64,000 bases of DNA, taken from assembly GCF_008711465.1 (NCBI RefSeq), contig NZ_VXKQ01000009.1:124001-188000 (forward strand), read 5' to 3'. The number at the start of each line of letters is the position of its first letter. The stretch's first letter is position 1. The notes under the pieces are model-generated. The model was given only the letters and a program-made list of their open reading frames with translations. It searched no databases and was not told where the DNA came from. The DNA is from Francisella sp. SYW-9 (GTDB lineage Bacteria; Pseudomonadota; Gammaproteobacteria; Francisellales; Francisellaceae). A program made the translations under genes and the position numbers. This document shows, piece by piece, positions 44,552 through 54,111 of this stretch.

Positions 44552-45388
44552 TTACTTTAATCTTACAACTAAGACATCGATATTGGCTTCCTGTAAGACA
44601 CTATTTGCAGTTGAACCAAGGAAGAATCTACCTATAGCACCTCTTCTATGACTACCAATCACAATTAAATCGTTCTTACTTTCTTCAGCTTTTTCTAATA
44701 AACTATTAGATATTGCTCCTATCATTACAGACTTTTCGCCATTTATACCATTTTTCTTAGCAAATTCTTCTAAAGCTGCTTCAACTTTTGCAGTTTCATA
44801 AGTCATCAAAGAAATACTATCATTTGGAATTACAAATGCTGTGTCTAATTTAGCATCATAAAGCTTAGCAACTTCTTTTGCTTTATCTACAACGTCACAT
44901 GAATCATTTTCAAGGTCAGTCGGTACTAGTAACTTACTATAGCTATGTGCTTTACTTACAGCAGACTCATCTTCACTAACTCTTATAGTTAAAACATCAC
45001 ATTTAGCTTTATGTAAAACTGCATTAGCAACAGAACCCAGCAGTAAATTTAAGCCATGAGTTGCATGAGAACCTAGTACAATCACATCGCACTGACTTTC
45101 TTCTGCATATGTAACAATCTCTGCTGCAGGATTACCAACAAGTACTTCATGCTCGACTTTGATACCTGAAATTTTAGCTACTAACTTATCTAGTTCTTCT
45201 TTTGCCTCTTTTTCTATTGAATGCTGGAAATCAACTATAGATGGTGCAAATGGAGCAACGCAGTCAATAACTGTGACCACCTTTAAAACTTCAGTATTAT
45301 TCTTCTTAGCGAAATCAACAGCTGAGTTAATTACAACATCTGCATTTTCATAAACATTTACCGCTAATAGTACTTTTTTATACGCCAT
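44552..45388 (-). CDS. Tandem-domain universal stress protein
   Basis: A 278-residue protein with two UspA domains. Domain 1 (about 1-135) starts MAYKKVLLAVNVYENAD and ends with VIVLGSHATHGLNLLLGSVANAVLHKAKCDVLTIR. Domain 2 (about 150-278) ends with LIVIGSHRRGAIGRFFLGSTANSVLQ. Both carry the ATP-binding G-x2-G-x9-GS pattern. I chose the ATG at 45386-45388, which has GGAG 7 bases upstream, over a 16-residue extension. Role in stress survival is general for the family. Confidence 0.9.
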   Translation of the reverse strand: MAYKKVLLAVNVYENADVVINSAVDFAKKNNTEVLKVVTVIDCVAPFAPSIVDFQHSIEKEAKEELDKLVAKISGIKVEHEVLVGNPAAEIVTYAEESQCDVIVLGSHATHGLNLLLGSVANAVLHKAKCDVLTIRVSEDESAVSKAHSYSKLLVPTDLENDSCDVVDKAKEVAKLYDAKLDTAFVIPNDSISLMTYETAKVEAALEEFAKKNGINGEKSVMIGAISNSLLEKAEESKNDLIVIGSHRRGAIGRFFLGSTANSVLQEANIDVLVVRLK

Positions 45389-45461
45389 GATAAATCTCCG
45401 TAACGTGTCTTCCTTTAACTTCATTATAACAAACAAAAATAAAAAAGCATTTAATTACAGC

Positions 45462-48206
45462 TTAATTTTTATTTTTGTAAATTACCTCAAAATATTTCCA
45501 TATTTCATTAGGCAATTCACACTCTAACTCAAAGATATATTCAATCATTTTCTTAGGTTCTAAAAGCTCATTAGCACCTATACATTTAGATACTGTACCT
45601 AAATAAAAATAATCATCATTTTTATTTGTTCTTGCAAAGACATATCGCATATAAATATCTTTTGTTAAATTATTTTCAAGTACGTCATTTAAACTTTTTC
45701 CGACTTTAGAATAGTAAGTAAATGTTGTTGAAGAAATAAATTTATTATCATGCTGTGTAAACTTTTTATTTTCATCAAGAGTCATAAAAAGAAGAGCTTT
45801 ATCATCAAAAGATCTATATCCAGCTAAGTTGACTCCGCCATTGGTATAATCCTGATTTAACAAATGAGCAATATCCTTTTTTGAATACTTACTATACATT
45901 GCTAAACCTTTATGTTTATGCTGATTATACTTTTCTAGATACACTAGCTTATTGTATTCAATCAAATCGCTAAGTTGAGATTCCAATAAATCACTTCCTT
46001 TTATTAAATCAGCTATTAGAAATATAATTTTACCCTTACTTATAGATATCAAAGGCTCATAGTCTTGTCTTGCTGCATTTACTGTAAATATATCTAAAGA
46101 TAGATGTTTTAGAGCATTTTCAAAACTATCGATATCAAAATCATTTAGTTTCCCTCTAAGATCTGACTCAAGTTGAGATATTTCCAACTTATCACAAGCT
46201 AGCAAACACTCTAAGATTAATATTTCATATAACCTTTTTGCTGGTGTAAACTCTTTAGAAATAAATTTTAAAACTAAATACTGCCTTCTATCAAGCTCTG
46301 CGATATCTTCCTTTAAAGATCTCAATACATCATAATATGTGTCTTTGGCAGATAAGATCACTTCGGGAGATATAAAATTATACTTTTGAAAATCAACTAA
46401 TGTAGGTATTCCTCCAAGCTCTTTTTTCAATTGCTTATAATCTCTTTTAATATTCTTTAGTTGTGAAAAATTTGTTATCTGAATATTTTTATAAATAATC
46501 TCTTTAGCAATATTCGTAAATGTTATTGTACTTTGTCCTGCTATATAGCTATTTGGTGAGACAACAAATTTCTTAAGCTCATCTCTGTCATAGCTATTAT
46601 TTTGGCTTAATGCCACAGGAATAAGAAAGTTATTATCATAGTTTGCAATAAAATCTAAAACTACAACAAAATGCTTATCTTTATATTTACGTAAACCTCT
46701 ACCTAACTGCTGAATATACACAATAGCACTTTGTGTTGGACGAAGTAATATGACTTGATTCACACATGGAATATCAATACCTTCGTTAAAAATATCGACA
46801 GTGACTATCACTTCTAATTCATTTGATTCAAGCTGACTTATAACATCTGATCGAGATTTTTCAGAATCTTCACTAGTTAAAGCTTTAGCCTTAACTCCTC
46901 TTTTAGTTAGTTTAATCGCTAGCTGTTTTGCCTCATTAACATTACTCACAAACATTAATGCACTTCGAAAACTTCCGCTAAACTTATAAATATTCATCTT
47001 AGCGATGATATGTTCAACACGACTATCATTAATTAACTTTGAGAAGTCCTTAGTTAAAGATTTTTCTAACTCAATATAAAAATCCTCTATCGCAAAATAA
47101 TGAAATGGACACAGTAAATCTTCTTCTAAGGCTTGATGTAACCTAATCTCATAAGCAATGTTATAGTTAAATAACTTAAATATATCTGCTTCATCTGTGC
47201 GCTCCGGAGTAGCTGTCATTCCAAGTAAAAATTTAGGTCTAAAATAACCAAGTACTCTTTTATAGCTCTTTGCTTCTGCATGATGCACTTCATCAATAAC
47301 TATATAATCAAATTCACTTTCTGAAAAACTCTCTAAAATTTTTGGATTCTTAAGTGTTTGTATAGTCGCAAATAAGTATTCTGTAGAGTCTTTTTTATCT
47401 CCCGTATATAAACCTAGAGTTTTATCTTTAATAACTTTAGCAAAAGTTTCTTTAGCCTTTATTGCTATATTTGTTCTATGAACTATAAAAAGACAACGCT
47501 TAGGCTTAACTTTTGCAACATCAAACGCACTTAAAAAAGTTTTACCTGTACCTGTAGCACTTATTATCAAAGCCTTATCTTTATCATCATTTCTTAAAGC
47601 ATCCAAACTACCTAAAGCTTCGCTTTGGATTTTATTCGGGCTTACTTCATTATTTTGTAGGTGTATATTTTGAATAGGCTGTAAACTTTGTTGTTTATAA
47701 TACACCTCTCTATACTCATCAATAAAGTCACTAACCCACCTAGCTTGACTAAAGAGTTTATTAAACTCTGATAAAGCTTGTTTGATAATTTCATCATTAT
47801 GCTTTGCCTCAAAGAGAATATTCCACTCACTATTTACTGTTAGAGCAGATTGAGTTAAATTTGAGCTCCCTAACATTACCTGCCAGCTTTGCTTATTCCT
47901 AAAAAAGAATCCTTTAGCATGGAAGTTCTCTTTATCTAAAATTTTAAGTTCTATATTGTTAAACTCAAGAAGAATCTCTAATGCCTTAGGTTCTGTAAAA
48001 TTTAAGTAACATCCCGTTAAAATCTTACCTCTTATATTATTGGCTTGTAGCTGACGCAAAGATTCTAAGATACACAAAACTCCACTAAGCGTCACAAAAG
48101 CAACACTTATTATAAACTCATCACAATTATTTAGCTGATCATTTAGTTCTGTTACGATTTTAGAATGTTTTGAATTTGTAAGAAATCTCTTAGAGTCTTT
48201 ACTCAT
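45462..48206 (-). CDS. PLD-nuclease/SF2 helicase/DUF3427 protein
   Basis: A 914-residue modular protein. Residues about 10-160 are a phospholipase D-type nuclease domain with one HKD motif (His96, Lys98 in NFHAKGFFF; SSN at 114-116). Residues about 190-520 are a DEAD/DEAH SF2 helicase with Walker A ATGTGKT (217-223), DEVH (305-308), MTATPER and a late QLGRGLRKYK. The remainder fits DUF3427. PLD-helicase-DUF3427 proteins are scattered in bacteria and are thought to act on foreign DNA; defence is an inference. The ATG lies one base after the stop of a secreted RCC1-like gene, so the two are translationally coupled. Confidence 0.88.
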   Translation of the reverse strand: MSKDSKRFLTNSKHSKIVTELNDQLNNCDEFIISVAFVTLSGVLCILESLRQLQANNIRGKILTGCYLNFTEPKALEILLEFNNIELKILDKENFHAKGFFFRNKQSWQVMLGSSNLTQSALTVNSEWNILFEAKHNDEIIKQALSEFNKLFSQARWVSDFIDEYREVYYKQQSLQPIQNIHLQNNEVSPNKIQSEALGSLDALRNDDKDKALIISATGTGKTFLSAFDVAKVKPKRCLFIVHRTNIAIKAKETFAKVIKDKTLGLYTGDKKDSTEYLFATIQTLKNPKILESFSESEFDYIVIDEVHHAEAKSYKRVLGYFRPKFLLGMTATPERTDEADIFKLFNYNIAYEIRLHQALEEDLLCPFHYFAIEDFYIELEKSLTKDFSKLINDSRVEHIIAKMNIYKFSGSFRSALMFVSNVNEAKQLAIKLTKRGVKAKALTSEDSEKSRSDVISQLESNELEVIVTVDIFNEGIDIPCVNQVILLRPTQSAIVYIQQLGRGLRKYKDKHFVVVLDFIANYDNNFLIPVALSQNNSYDRDELKKFVVSPNSYIAGQSTITFTNIAKEIIYKNIQITNFSQLKNIKRDYKQLKKELGGIPTLVDFQKYNFISPEVILSAKDTYYDVLRSLKEDIAELDRRQYLVLKFISKEFTPAKRLYEILILECLLACDKLEISQLESDLRGKLNDFDIDSFENALKHLSLDIFTVNAARQDYEPLISISKGKIIFLIADLIKGSDLLESQLSDLIEYNKLVYLEKYNQHKHKGLAMYSKYSKKDIAHLLNQDYTNGGVNLAGYRSFDDKALLFMTLDENKKFTQHDNKFISSTTFTYYSKVGKSLNDVLENNLTKDIYMRYVFARTNKNDDYFYLGTVSKCIGANELLEPKKMIEYIFELECELPNEIWKYFEVIYKNKN

Positions 48207-48207
48207 A

Positions 48208-48873
48208 TTATATTTGAACAGGAACAGCAGAATTTAAATTTGTACTGCCTGAACTTTTACCCCAACAATAAATACCTTTGTTGTGTTTAGCGATACCACA
48301 AACATATGTTTTAGATACACTTAATCTACTAAACTTAACATCTGTTTTAACTTTCTGTGGCTGACTGAAATGACCTCGTTTTCCATTACCAATCTCTCCT
48401 TGCTCGCCATCGCCCCAACAATATGCACTGCCTTGTTTGTCTAAAGCACAAGCATATTTACTTTGCCCATATACTTTTTCAAACTTGTTTTTATCACTAA
48501 AGCTCATACCTAAAGCATCTGATGCTTGGGCTTGCTGTTGCTCTTCAGGTTGATCAGTATTCTTCTCATTAATACAGTAAATATTATAATTTTTATCCAT
48601 AAAGCATTTAGAACCACTCTTCGCACTAATACCTTTAGCTTTTTGAAGTTGTTTGTAATGATCTTCTATTTGTTTAGCATTATCATTACCGGAATCAGGT
48701 TGAATAATATCATAATGTCCAACCCTAAGCTCGCCAGAAGCATAGTAAGCTATATTTTTATTATATTCATTGTTTCTATTGTATGCTGTAAAGAAACTTT
48801 GTGTAAATGTATCAAGAGCGAAAGCACTACTACATAAAAACATCAGAGCTATTATAATTACATTTTTTTTCAT
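48208..48873 (-). CDS. Secreted RCC1-repeat protein (copy 1)
   Basis: About 221 residues with a Sec signal peptide. I place the start at the ATG at 48871-48873 (MKKNVIIIALMFLCSSAFA), not the one 7 codons upstream. The C-terminal half holds RCC1-type repeats of the bacterial form with YACALDKQGSAYCWGDG and VCGIAKHNKGIYCWG; each repeat contributes a Cys pair. The N-terminal half is charged and not recognisable. It is a paralogue of the next gene upstream and is followed after one base by the helicase gene. Function unknown. Confidence 0.8.
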   Translation of the reverse strand: MKKNVIIIALMFLCSSAFALDTFTQSFFTAYNRNNEYNKNIAYYASGELRVGHYDIIQPDSGNDNAKQIEDHYKQLQKAKGISAKSGSKCFMDKNYNIYCINEKNTDQPEEQQQAQASDALGMSFSDKNKFEKVYGQSKYACALDKQGSAYCWGDGEQGEIGNGKRGHFSQPQKVKTDVKFSRLSVSKTYVCGIAKHNKGIYCWGKSSGSTNLNSAVPVQI

Positions 48874-48897
48874 AAATAAACTTCTTAATATCATTTT

Positions 48898-49647
48898 TTA
48901 AATTTTAACAGGTACCGTTGAGTCTAGATTCACAGTGCCTTTGTTATTTTTTCCCCAACAATACACCTCATTGGACTTCTTAGTAACTCCACAGGTATAT
49001 GTCCTTGCCATTATCAGCCTACTAAACTGTATATCTGTTTTTACTTTTTGTGGCTCATTGAAAAGACCTTTTTTTCCATTTCCAACCTCACCGTAGGTAC
49101 CATCTCCCCAACAGTAAGCATGATCCTTTTCATCTAGTGCACAAGCATAATGTGCTTTTGTATACACTTTTTTAAATTTAACACTCGTGTCTACTTTATG
49201 TGGTAGAGAGGCTTTATTTTTTATATCTGGAGTTCCTAGCTGACCTCTTTTATTACTACCCCAGCAGTAAGCCTCATCGCCATCATCTAAGGCACAATTA
49301 AAGTCATCACCTTCTCTAACATCTTTAGATTTTTTAAGCTTCTCAAGATGCTTTAACATTTCCTTACTAAGCTTTTTACCGCCATCACTAGTTGTATCTT
49401 TCCTAATCTTATAGTCACCACATCGAACCTGTCCTGAAACATCATAGCTACAGTTATAATTCTCTGAATCATCTTTACCAAAACCATCACCATACCTCTG
49501 TACCTTCGCATCATCTCGAAAGCTGTTATTTTTAGGTACAAAATTATTAGTTGAATGATTATGATCATCAAAAAAAGATTGGGTAAAGGTAGCAAATGCA
49601 TTAGTGTACAAAAGCACAACTACTAATAGAACTATAATTTTTTTCAT
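48898..49647 (-). CDS. Secreted RCC1-repeat protein (copy 2)
   Basis: About 249 residues with a Sec signal peptide (MKKIIVLLVVVLLYTNAFA; start at ATG 49645-49647 rather than an upstream TTG). It has three RCC1-like repeats: FNCALDDGDEAYCWGSNKRGQLG, YACALDEKDHAYCWGDGTYGEVG and YTCGVTKKSNEVYCWGKN. It shares the FTQSFF start of the mature region and the ending VPVKI with copy 1, so one arose by duplication. It lies 24 bases from copy 1 on the same strand. Confidence 0.82.
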   Translation of the reverse strand: MKKIIVLLVVVLLYTNAFATFTQSFFDDHNHSTNNFVPKNNSFRDDAKVQRYGDGFGKDDSENYNCSYDVSGQVRCGDYKIRKDTTSDGGKKLSKEMLKHLEKLKKSKDVREGDDFNCALDDGDEAYCWGSNKRGQLGTPDIKNKASLPHKVDTSVKFKKVYTKAHYACALDEKDHAYCWGDGTYGEVGNGKKGLFNEPQKVKTDIQFSRLIMARTYTCGVTKKSNEVYCWGKNNKGTVNLDSTVPVKI

Positions 49648-49717
49648 AAATAAAGTTAGTTTCAAAATCTCAAATGTTATTAATTAATGATAAATCAAAA
49701 AGCTCACAAGTAAAATT

Positions 49718-50281
49718 CTATAAAAAGATTTTTTGTTCCCAATAGCGCAAAAAGCTAAAGAATCTCTCTTCTTTTGTATAATTATCTCTATCAACATAAG
49801 GTTTTGTTATAAGTATTGGATAACAACCTGCGATAAAACATGCTAAAGCCCCTGTCAAAAGCCTGTCATCAACAAGGGCGACTTCTTCTGGTTGGCAGCC
49901 TAAAATATTTATAATTTTATTAAGACCATCTGGATAGGGCTTTTTCGCTACACCGGATATAAATCTAACTTTAGGAAAATATTTTTTAAAATATTCAAGT
50001 CTTTCTTGAGTAGGTTTATTTGAAAGGATAAATATATTACCTTCATCAAATTTAGTAACAAAACCATCTAGCCACTGCTTAACTTCTCCAAGAATCTCTG
50101 GCTTACCATGACTTGCTAGCACTCCATCAAAATCTAATGCTAAATATTTGATTTGCTGTTGATTTAAAAATTCTGGTGTCAAATTGACAACACTCTCTAG
50201 GCAATTATTATATTTTAGAGATTTAAGCATTTTTTTATGCTTAAACATTTGTTTAATAGTATACAAAGATCGACTAAGCAT
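49718..50281 (-). CDS. YqeG/GEP4-like HAD phosphatase
   Basis: A 187-residue haloacid dehalogenase-superfamily protein of the YqeG type, related to phosphatidylglycerophosphate phosphatases. HAD motif I is LALDFDGVLASHG, motif II is FILSNKP, and the late motif IV is VALVDDRLLTGALA. A role in phospholipid synthesis is possible but unproven for bacterial members. It overlaps the end of rsmI by 8 bases. Confidence 0.8.
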   Translation of the reverse strand: MLSRSLYTIKQMFKHKKMLKSLKYNNCLESVVNLTPEFLNQQQIKYLALDFDGVLASHGKPEILGEVKQWLDGFVTKFDEGNIFILSNKPTQERLEYFKKYFPKVRFISGVAKKPYPDGLNKIINILGCQPEEVALVDDRLLTGALACFIAGCYPILITKPYVDRDNYTKEERFFSFLRYWEQKIFL

Positions 50282-51140
50282 TTTCTTTCAAACCCATATC
50301 TTTTTTTAAATCTAAAGCCCTTTGGTAAATATCATTTTTTTTAAGCCCTAATAACTTTGATGTTAGTTTAACAGCTTTTTTCAAAGGTAACTCATCCAGT
50401 AATGCTTCAAGCAATAAATCTTTATCAATTTTTGAAGATTCAGATTTATCAAAACCACTACAATCAATAACAACAACAAATTCACCTTTTAACTTCTCTG
50501 GAGAATCCCTAAAAAATTCCATTATTTGTGCAGGTTTACCATTAATGAAAGTCTCAAACTGTTTTGTTAACTCTTTTGCAACAGCAATATCCACATCTGG
50601 TAATATACTATCTAAATCCTCTAATAAATACTCTATCCTATGCACTGACTCATAAAGTATAACTGTTGTACTAAGCTTCTTAAGTTCTTTAATCTGCTCT
50701 TGTCTTTTTGCTTTTTTTGCAGCCAAAAAGCCTTTAAACATAAAACTATCTGATGGCAAACCTGCTGCAGATAAAGCAGCTGTTACAGCACTAGCTCCAG
50801 GAACAGGGACTATTTTATAATTATCATTTCGCAAGTTTGCAACTATTTTATATCCAGGATCAGATATTAGTGGGGTTCCTGCATCACTAACTAAAGCAAC
50901 CTTCTTTCCATCATCTAAAAACTGCTTTACCTGTTGTACCCTGGACTCCTCATTGAAGTCATGGCACGATACTAATTGTTGCTCATTTCTTATATTAAGA
51001 CTCATCAAGAGCTTAGCTGTTACACGAGTATCTTCTGCCAAGATAACATCAGCTTCTTTTAATACATCCATAGCTCGAAGAGTTATATCTCCAAGATTTC
51101 CTATTGGTGTCGCAACTACATAAAGAATTGAGTTATCCAC
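50274..51140 (-). CDS. rsmI: 16S rRNA 2'-O-methyltransferase RsmI
   Basis: SAM-dependent enzyme that methylates the ribose of C1402 in 16S rRNA. The 288-residue product starts with the family signature LYVVATPIGNLGDITLRA and has VILAEDTRVTAKLL, LVSDAGTPLISDPGY, PVPGASAVTAALSAAGL and the late ILYESVHRIEYLLEDL. It begins 2 bases after murC and overlaps the following HAD gene by 8 bases, giving a compact murC-rsmI-yqeG-like unit. Confidence 0.96.
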   Translation of the reverse strand: MDNSILYVVATPIGNLGDITLRAMDVLKEADVILAEDTRVTAKLLMSLNIRNEQQLVSCHDFNEESRVQQVKQFLDDGKKVALVSDAGTPLISDPGYKIVANLRNDNYKIVPVPGASAVTAALSAAGLPSDSFMFKGFLAAKKAKRQEQIKELKKLSTTVILYESVHRIEYLLEDLDSILPDVDIAVAKELTKQFETFINGKPAQIMEFFRDSPEKLKGEFVVVIDCSGFDKSESSKIDKDLLLEALLDELPLKKAVKLTSKLLGLKKNDIYQRALDLKKDMGLKENA

Positions 51141-51142
51141 AA

Positions 51143-52498
51143 CTACTCACCTAACATCTCCACTAAATTTGTAACATCTCCTGCACCTTGTACTAAGATA
51201 ACAGTATCCTCATTAACGATCAGCTTTAAGATGCTCACAACACTGTTAAAATCATCTACTAAAGTGCAGTTAGTGAGCTTTTTAGCGATATCTTTACTTT
51301 CTGCTCCTAAAATAACTTCTTCACCGGCTGTATACGTTGGTAATAATATTAACTGATCTGACAAGCAAAGAGCTTGTTGCCAATCTTTAAATAAATCTCT
51401 ATTTCGAGTATATCTGTGTGGTTGAAACACGTGAATAACCTTTTTATTTGGAAATCTATCTCTAACTGCTGATAAACAATTAGTAACCTCTACAGGATGA
51501 TGTCCATAATCATCAATTACTCGTACTTTATGCCCTGAAATATTTTTTGTATACAAATCAAACCTTCTTGCTACACCTTCAACATTTAGTAACGCTTGCT
51601 TTATATCTTCATACTTAAAACCAAAACCTAAACAACAAAGAATACATGCTGTAGCATTCTGCACATTATATCTACCTGGCAATTGAATAGAAAAATCTAA
51701 ATCTATCCCCTTATAGCTAATTTTAAAGTAAGTGTATTTATCAGTTACATAATAATCTTTTATGAGAATATCTGCTTCTTCTGAGAAACCATATAGAACT
51801 ATATTTTTATCTAGTAAGGCTCCTTTTTCTAACAGATCGTTACAGCCTCTATCATCTGCACATAGATAGATATCTTGAATAGTTTCTTTCGATATAAACT
51901 GCAAAAAGTTATCTAAGAGATTTTCATAACTATTTTGGTAAGTTGTCATATGATCAAGATCAATATTTGTAATTACTGCACTTTGTGGATTTAAATGTAA
52001 AAAAGAGGCGTCACTCTCATCAGCCTCAATTACCAACTTATCTATACCATTAATTTGAATATTAGAATCAGAATATTTAACAACCCCTCCAACGACAAAG
52101 CTACTCTTTTCATCTAGATGACATAATAAAGTTGCTAAAATGCTTGATGTTGTTGTTTTACCATGAGTTCCAGTTATAGCAATACTATAGCTAAAATCTT
52201 TCATAAGAATTGCTAGAAACATTGCTCTTTGTAGGCACTCTATACCAAGAGCTCTCGCTTTTTGTAAAAAACTATTATCGGATGATATCGCACTTGAATA
52301 AACAACCATATCATAGTTATCCAAAGGAATATTATCTAGCGAGGTATATATTTTAACCCCAAGAGACTCAAGCTTTGATGTTAGCTTATTCGGCTTATAA
52401 TCATATCCTACAACAGTTGCTCCGAGATTTCTAGCTGCAGTTGCAAGCGCAGAAACTCCAATACCACCAACACCAAGAAATAATATTTTTTTATCCAA
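51143..52498 (-). CDS. murC: UDP-N-acetylmuramate-L-alanine ligase
   Basis: Adds L-alanine to UDP-MurNAc, the first peptide-forming step of peptidoglycan synthesis. The 451-residue product has the Rossmann N terminus LFLGVGGIGVSALATAA, the ATP motif TGTHGKTTTSS, IEADESDASFLHL and the MurC-type NIDLDHM. It also has the YGHHPVEV block near residue 345. Length fits MurC. It is not in a dcw cluster here; its neighbours are aroE and rsmI. Confidence 0.95.
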   Translation of the reverse strand: MDKKILFLGVGGIGVSALATAARNLGATVVGYDYKPNKLTSKLESLGVKIYTSLDNIPLDNYDMVVYSSAISSDNSFLQKARALGIECLQRAMFLAILMKDFSYSIAITGTHGKTTTSSILATLLCHLDEKSSFVVGGVVKYSDSNIQINGIDKLVIEADESDASFLHLNPQSAVITNIDLDHMTTYQNSYENLLDNFLQFISKETIQDIYLCADDRGCNDLLEKGALLDKNIVLYGFSEEADILIKDYYVTDKYTYFKISYKGIDLDFSIQLPGRYNVQNATACILCCLGFGFKYEDIKQALLNVEGVARRFDLYTKNISGHKVRVIDDYGHHPVEVTNCLSAVRDRFPNKKVIHVFQPHRYTRNRDLFKDWQQALCLSDQLILLPTYTAGEEVILGAESKDIAKKLTNCTLVDDFNSVVSILKLIVNEDTVILVQGAGDVTNLVEMLGE

Positions 52499-52562
52499 AT
52501 TCGATTTACAGCAAACGCTAATATTTTATATACTTAATATAATACCATACAGACTCTATTAG

Positions 52563-53336
52563 TCACAGCTTTCGCCAGTATTTAAATACCGCCTTGCTTA
52601 GCTCCTGTAACATACCTTCACCATCAGCAGCATAAATACTATTATCCTGACACCACCTTGTAAAAATAGTCCCTCCATCTGCATACATAAGATCATATGC
52701 AAATGCTCCTTTGGAAAAGTTGGCTGCTTTTAACGGTAGCGCCTCATTATAAATACTTGATGATGTCGAGTTAATAACAACATCATAACTACCCGAAATG
52801 CTACTAAAATCTTCAACTTTTATAGTAAAGTCTGCACTAAATAAATCAGCAATAGCTTCGGCTTTTTGCTTAGTCCTGTTTGTAATAGTCAACGAACCTG
52901 GAGACTCTTTTATTATTGCAGCCACAACAGCTTTTGCAGCACCTCCAGCGCCAACTACAAGAATCTTCTTACTTTCAATCTCAATTTTATAGTTATTTTT
53001 AATATCATTAACTATTCCTAAACCATCATAATTTAGAGCAATCATTTTACGCTCAGGCGTAAAAATAACATTGCTCGCAGCCCCAACAGCTTTTGCGGTA
53101 GTGTCTGAATCATCAGATAGCTCAAAAACTTTTTCTTTATGTGGAACTGTTACACTTAGACCTTTAATTTGAGAATTATTCTTGAACTCTTTAATTTTGT
53201 TTTCTAAATCTTCCGGGTTAACTTCTATAGCGGTAAAAATCATATCTTGATTATACTTTCTAGCTAACTCCATCTGAATTTTTGGTGACAGGCTATGCTT
53301 TACAGGATATCCAATAACATGATACAGATCTGACAT
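52563..53336 (-). CDS. aroE: Shikimate dehydrogenase
   Basis: NADPH-dependent reduction of 3-dehydroshikimate to shikimate in aromatic amino acid synthesis. The 257-residue product has YHVIGYPVKHSLSPKIQ, KGLSVTVPHKEKV, the glycine-rich VVGAGGAAKAVVAAI and INSTSSSIYNEALPL. The ATG at 53334-53336 is preferred to a TTG two codons upstream. It is 64 bases upstream of murC. Confidence 0.94.
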   Translation of the reverse strand: MSDLYHVIGYPVKHSLSPKIQMELARKYNQDMIFTAIEVNPEDLENKIKEFKNNSQIKGLSVTVPHKEKVFELSDDSDTTAKAVGAASNVIFTPERKMIALNYDGLGIVNDIKNNYKIEIESKKILVVGAGGAAKAVVAAIIKESPGSLTITNRTKQKAEAIADLFSADFTIKVEDFSSISGSYDVVINSTSSSIYNEALPLKAANFSKGAFAYDLMYADGGTIFTRWCQDNSIYAADGEGMLQELSKAVFKYWRKL

Positions 53337-53464
53337 CAGCAATTTCTCTACAATTTTATAATTACTGAGAATTATATCATGCTAAAAAACACGATTAACT
53401 TGAATAGAGCAAAAAAAATAAATATCATTAGGCACATAAAAATTAAGAAACTTAAATATAAACT

Positions 53465-53869
53465 ATGAAGAAAATAGTAATAACATTAGGATTAAGTGTG
53501 TTTTTATCTACTGGATTTAGCCTACAAGTATCTAGTGGCTCAACTCAAAAAATTAGCTCTGGCTCTAGTATTAAAAAAGCTCCTACTGCTATGAATGCAA
53601 TGCCCATAAACGTAACTACTGAGCAAGCAAAACAAAATCAAAATAAAATACAAATAGATCAACCTAAGCAAAAAGAACAGGTAGTTGGCTCTAGCTCTTC
53701 AACTTGGACTCCAGCATACCTAAAAGTTAAAAAGTTCAAAAAGTGTCTTAGCACCCAAGAATATAGAGGTTGGAAAGGTTATTGTTTACCAAGTAAACAA
53801 CCTAAAAAATGCCCTAGTGAATCTTGGAGCGAACTAAATAAAATGAATTTAATCCCTTGTTCCAAATAA
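53465..53869 (+). CDS. Small secreted protein, four cysteines, unknown
   Basis: A 134-residue protein with a signal peptide (about 1-19, ending TGFSLQ or nearby) and a Ser/Gln/Lys-rich low-complexity section to about residue 75. The C-terminal 45 residues contain four Cys (KKCLSTQEYRGWKGYCLPSK, KKCPSESWSEL, IPCSK), which could form two disulfides in a small periplasmic or surface domain. I do not recognise it. It lies just before rpmH, with its own presumed promoter. Confidence 0.7.
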   Translation: MKKIVITLGLSVFLSTGFSLQVSSGSTQKISSGSSIKKAPTAMNAMPINVTTEQAKQNQNKIQIDQPKQKEQVVGSSSSTWTPAYLKVKKFKKCLSTQEYRGWKGYCLPSKQPKKCPSESWSELNKMNLIPCSK

Positions 53870-53888
53870 TTACATCAACAAATAACAT

Positions 53889-53917
53889 TTGACTAATTCT
53901 TGTCTTTTCTATAGAAT
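53889..53917 (+). promoter_or_regulatory. Sigma-70 promoter of rpmH-rnpA
   Basis: TTGACT (53889-53894) and TAGAAT (53912-53917) with a 17-base spacer: near-consensus -35 and -10 elements, about 60 bases before the rpmH start. Confidence 0.65.
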
Positions 53918-53976
53918 ACCGAAACTATTTCTGTGATTTATATAAAATAAAGAAAATTTAAAAGAGGAAAATAAAA

Positions 53977-54111
53977 ATGAAAAGAACGTTTCAACCTTCA
54001 AACTTAAAAAGAAAAAGAAACCATGGCTTCCGTGCTCGTATGAAAACTTTAAGCGGAAGAAAGGTTATCAGAAACAGAAGAGCTAAAGGTAGAGCTAAAC
54101 TTAGTGCATAA
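53977..54111 (+). CDS. rpmH: Large-subunit ribosomal protein L34
   Basis: A 44-residue, very basic ribosomal protein of the 50S subunit: [20 protein letters not shown] followed by [20 protein letters not shown] and a short tail. This is essentially invariant in bacteria. It is preceded by AAGAGGA and overlaps the GTG start of rnpA by 8 bases, the usual arrangement. Confidence 0.98.
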   Translation: MKRTFQPSNLKRKRNHGFRARMKTLSGRKVIRNRRAKGRAKLSA

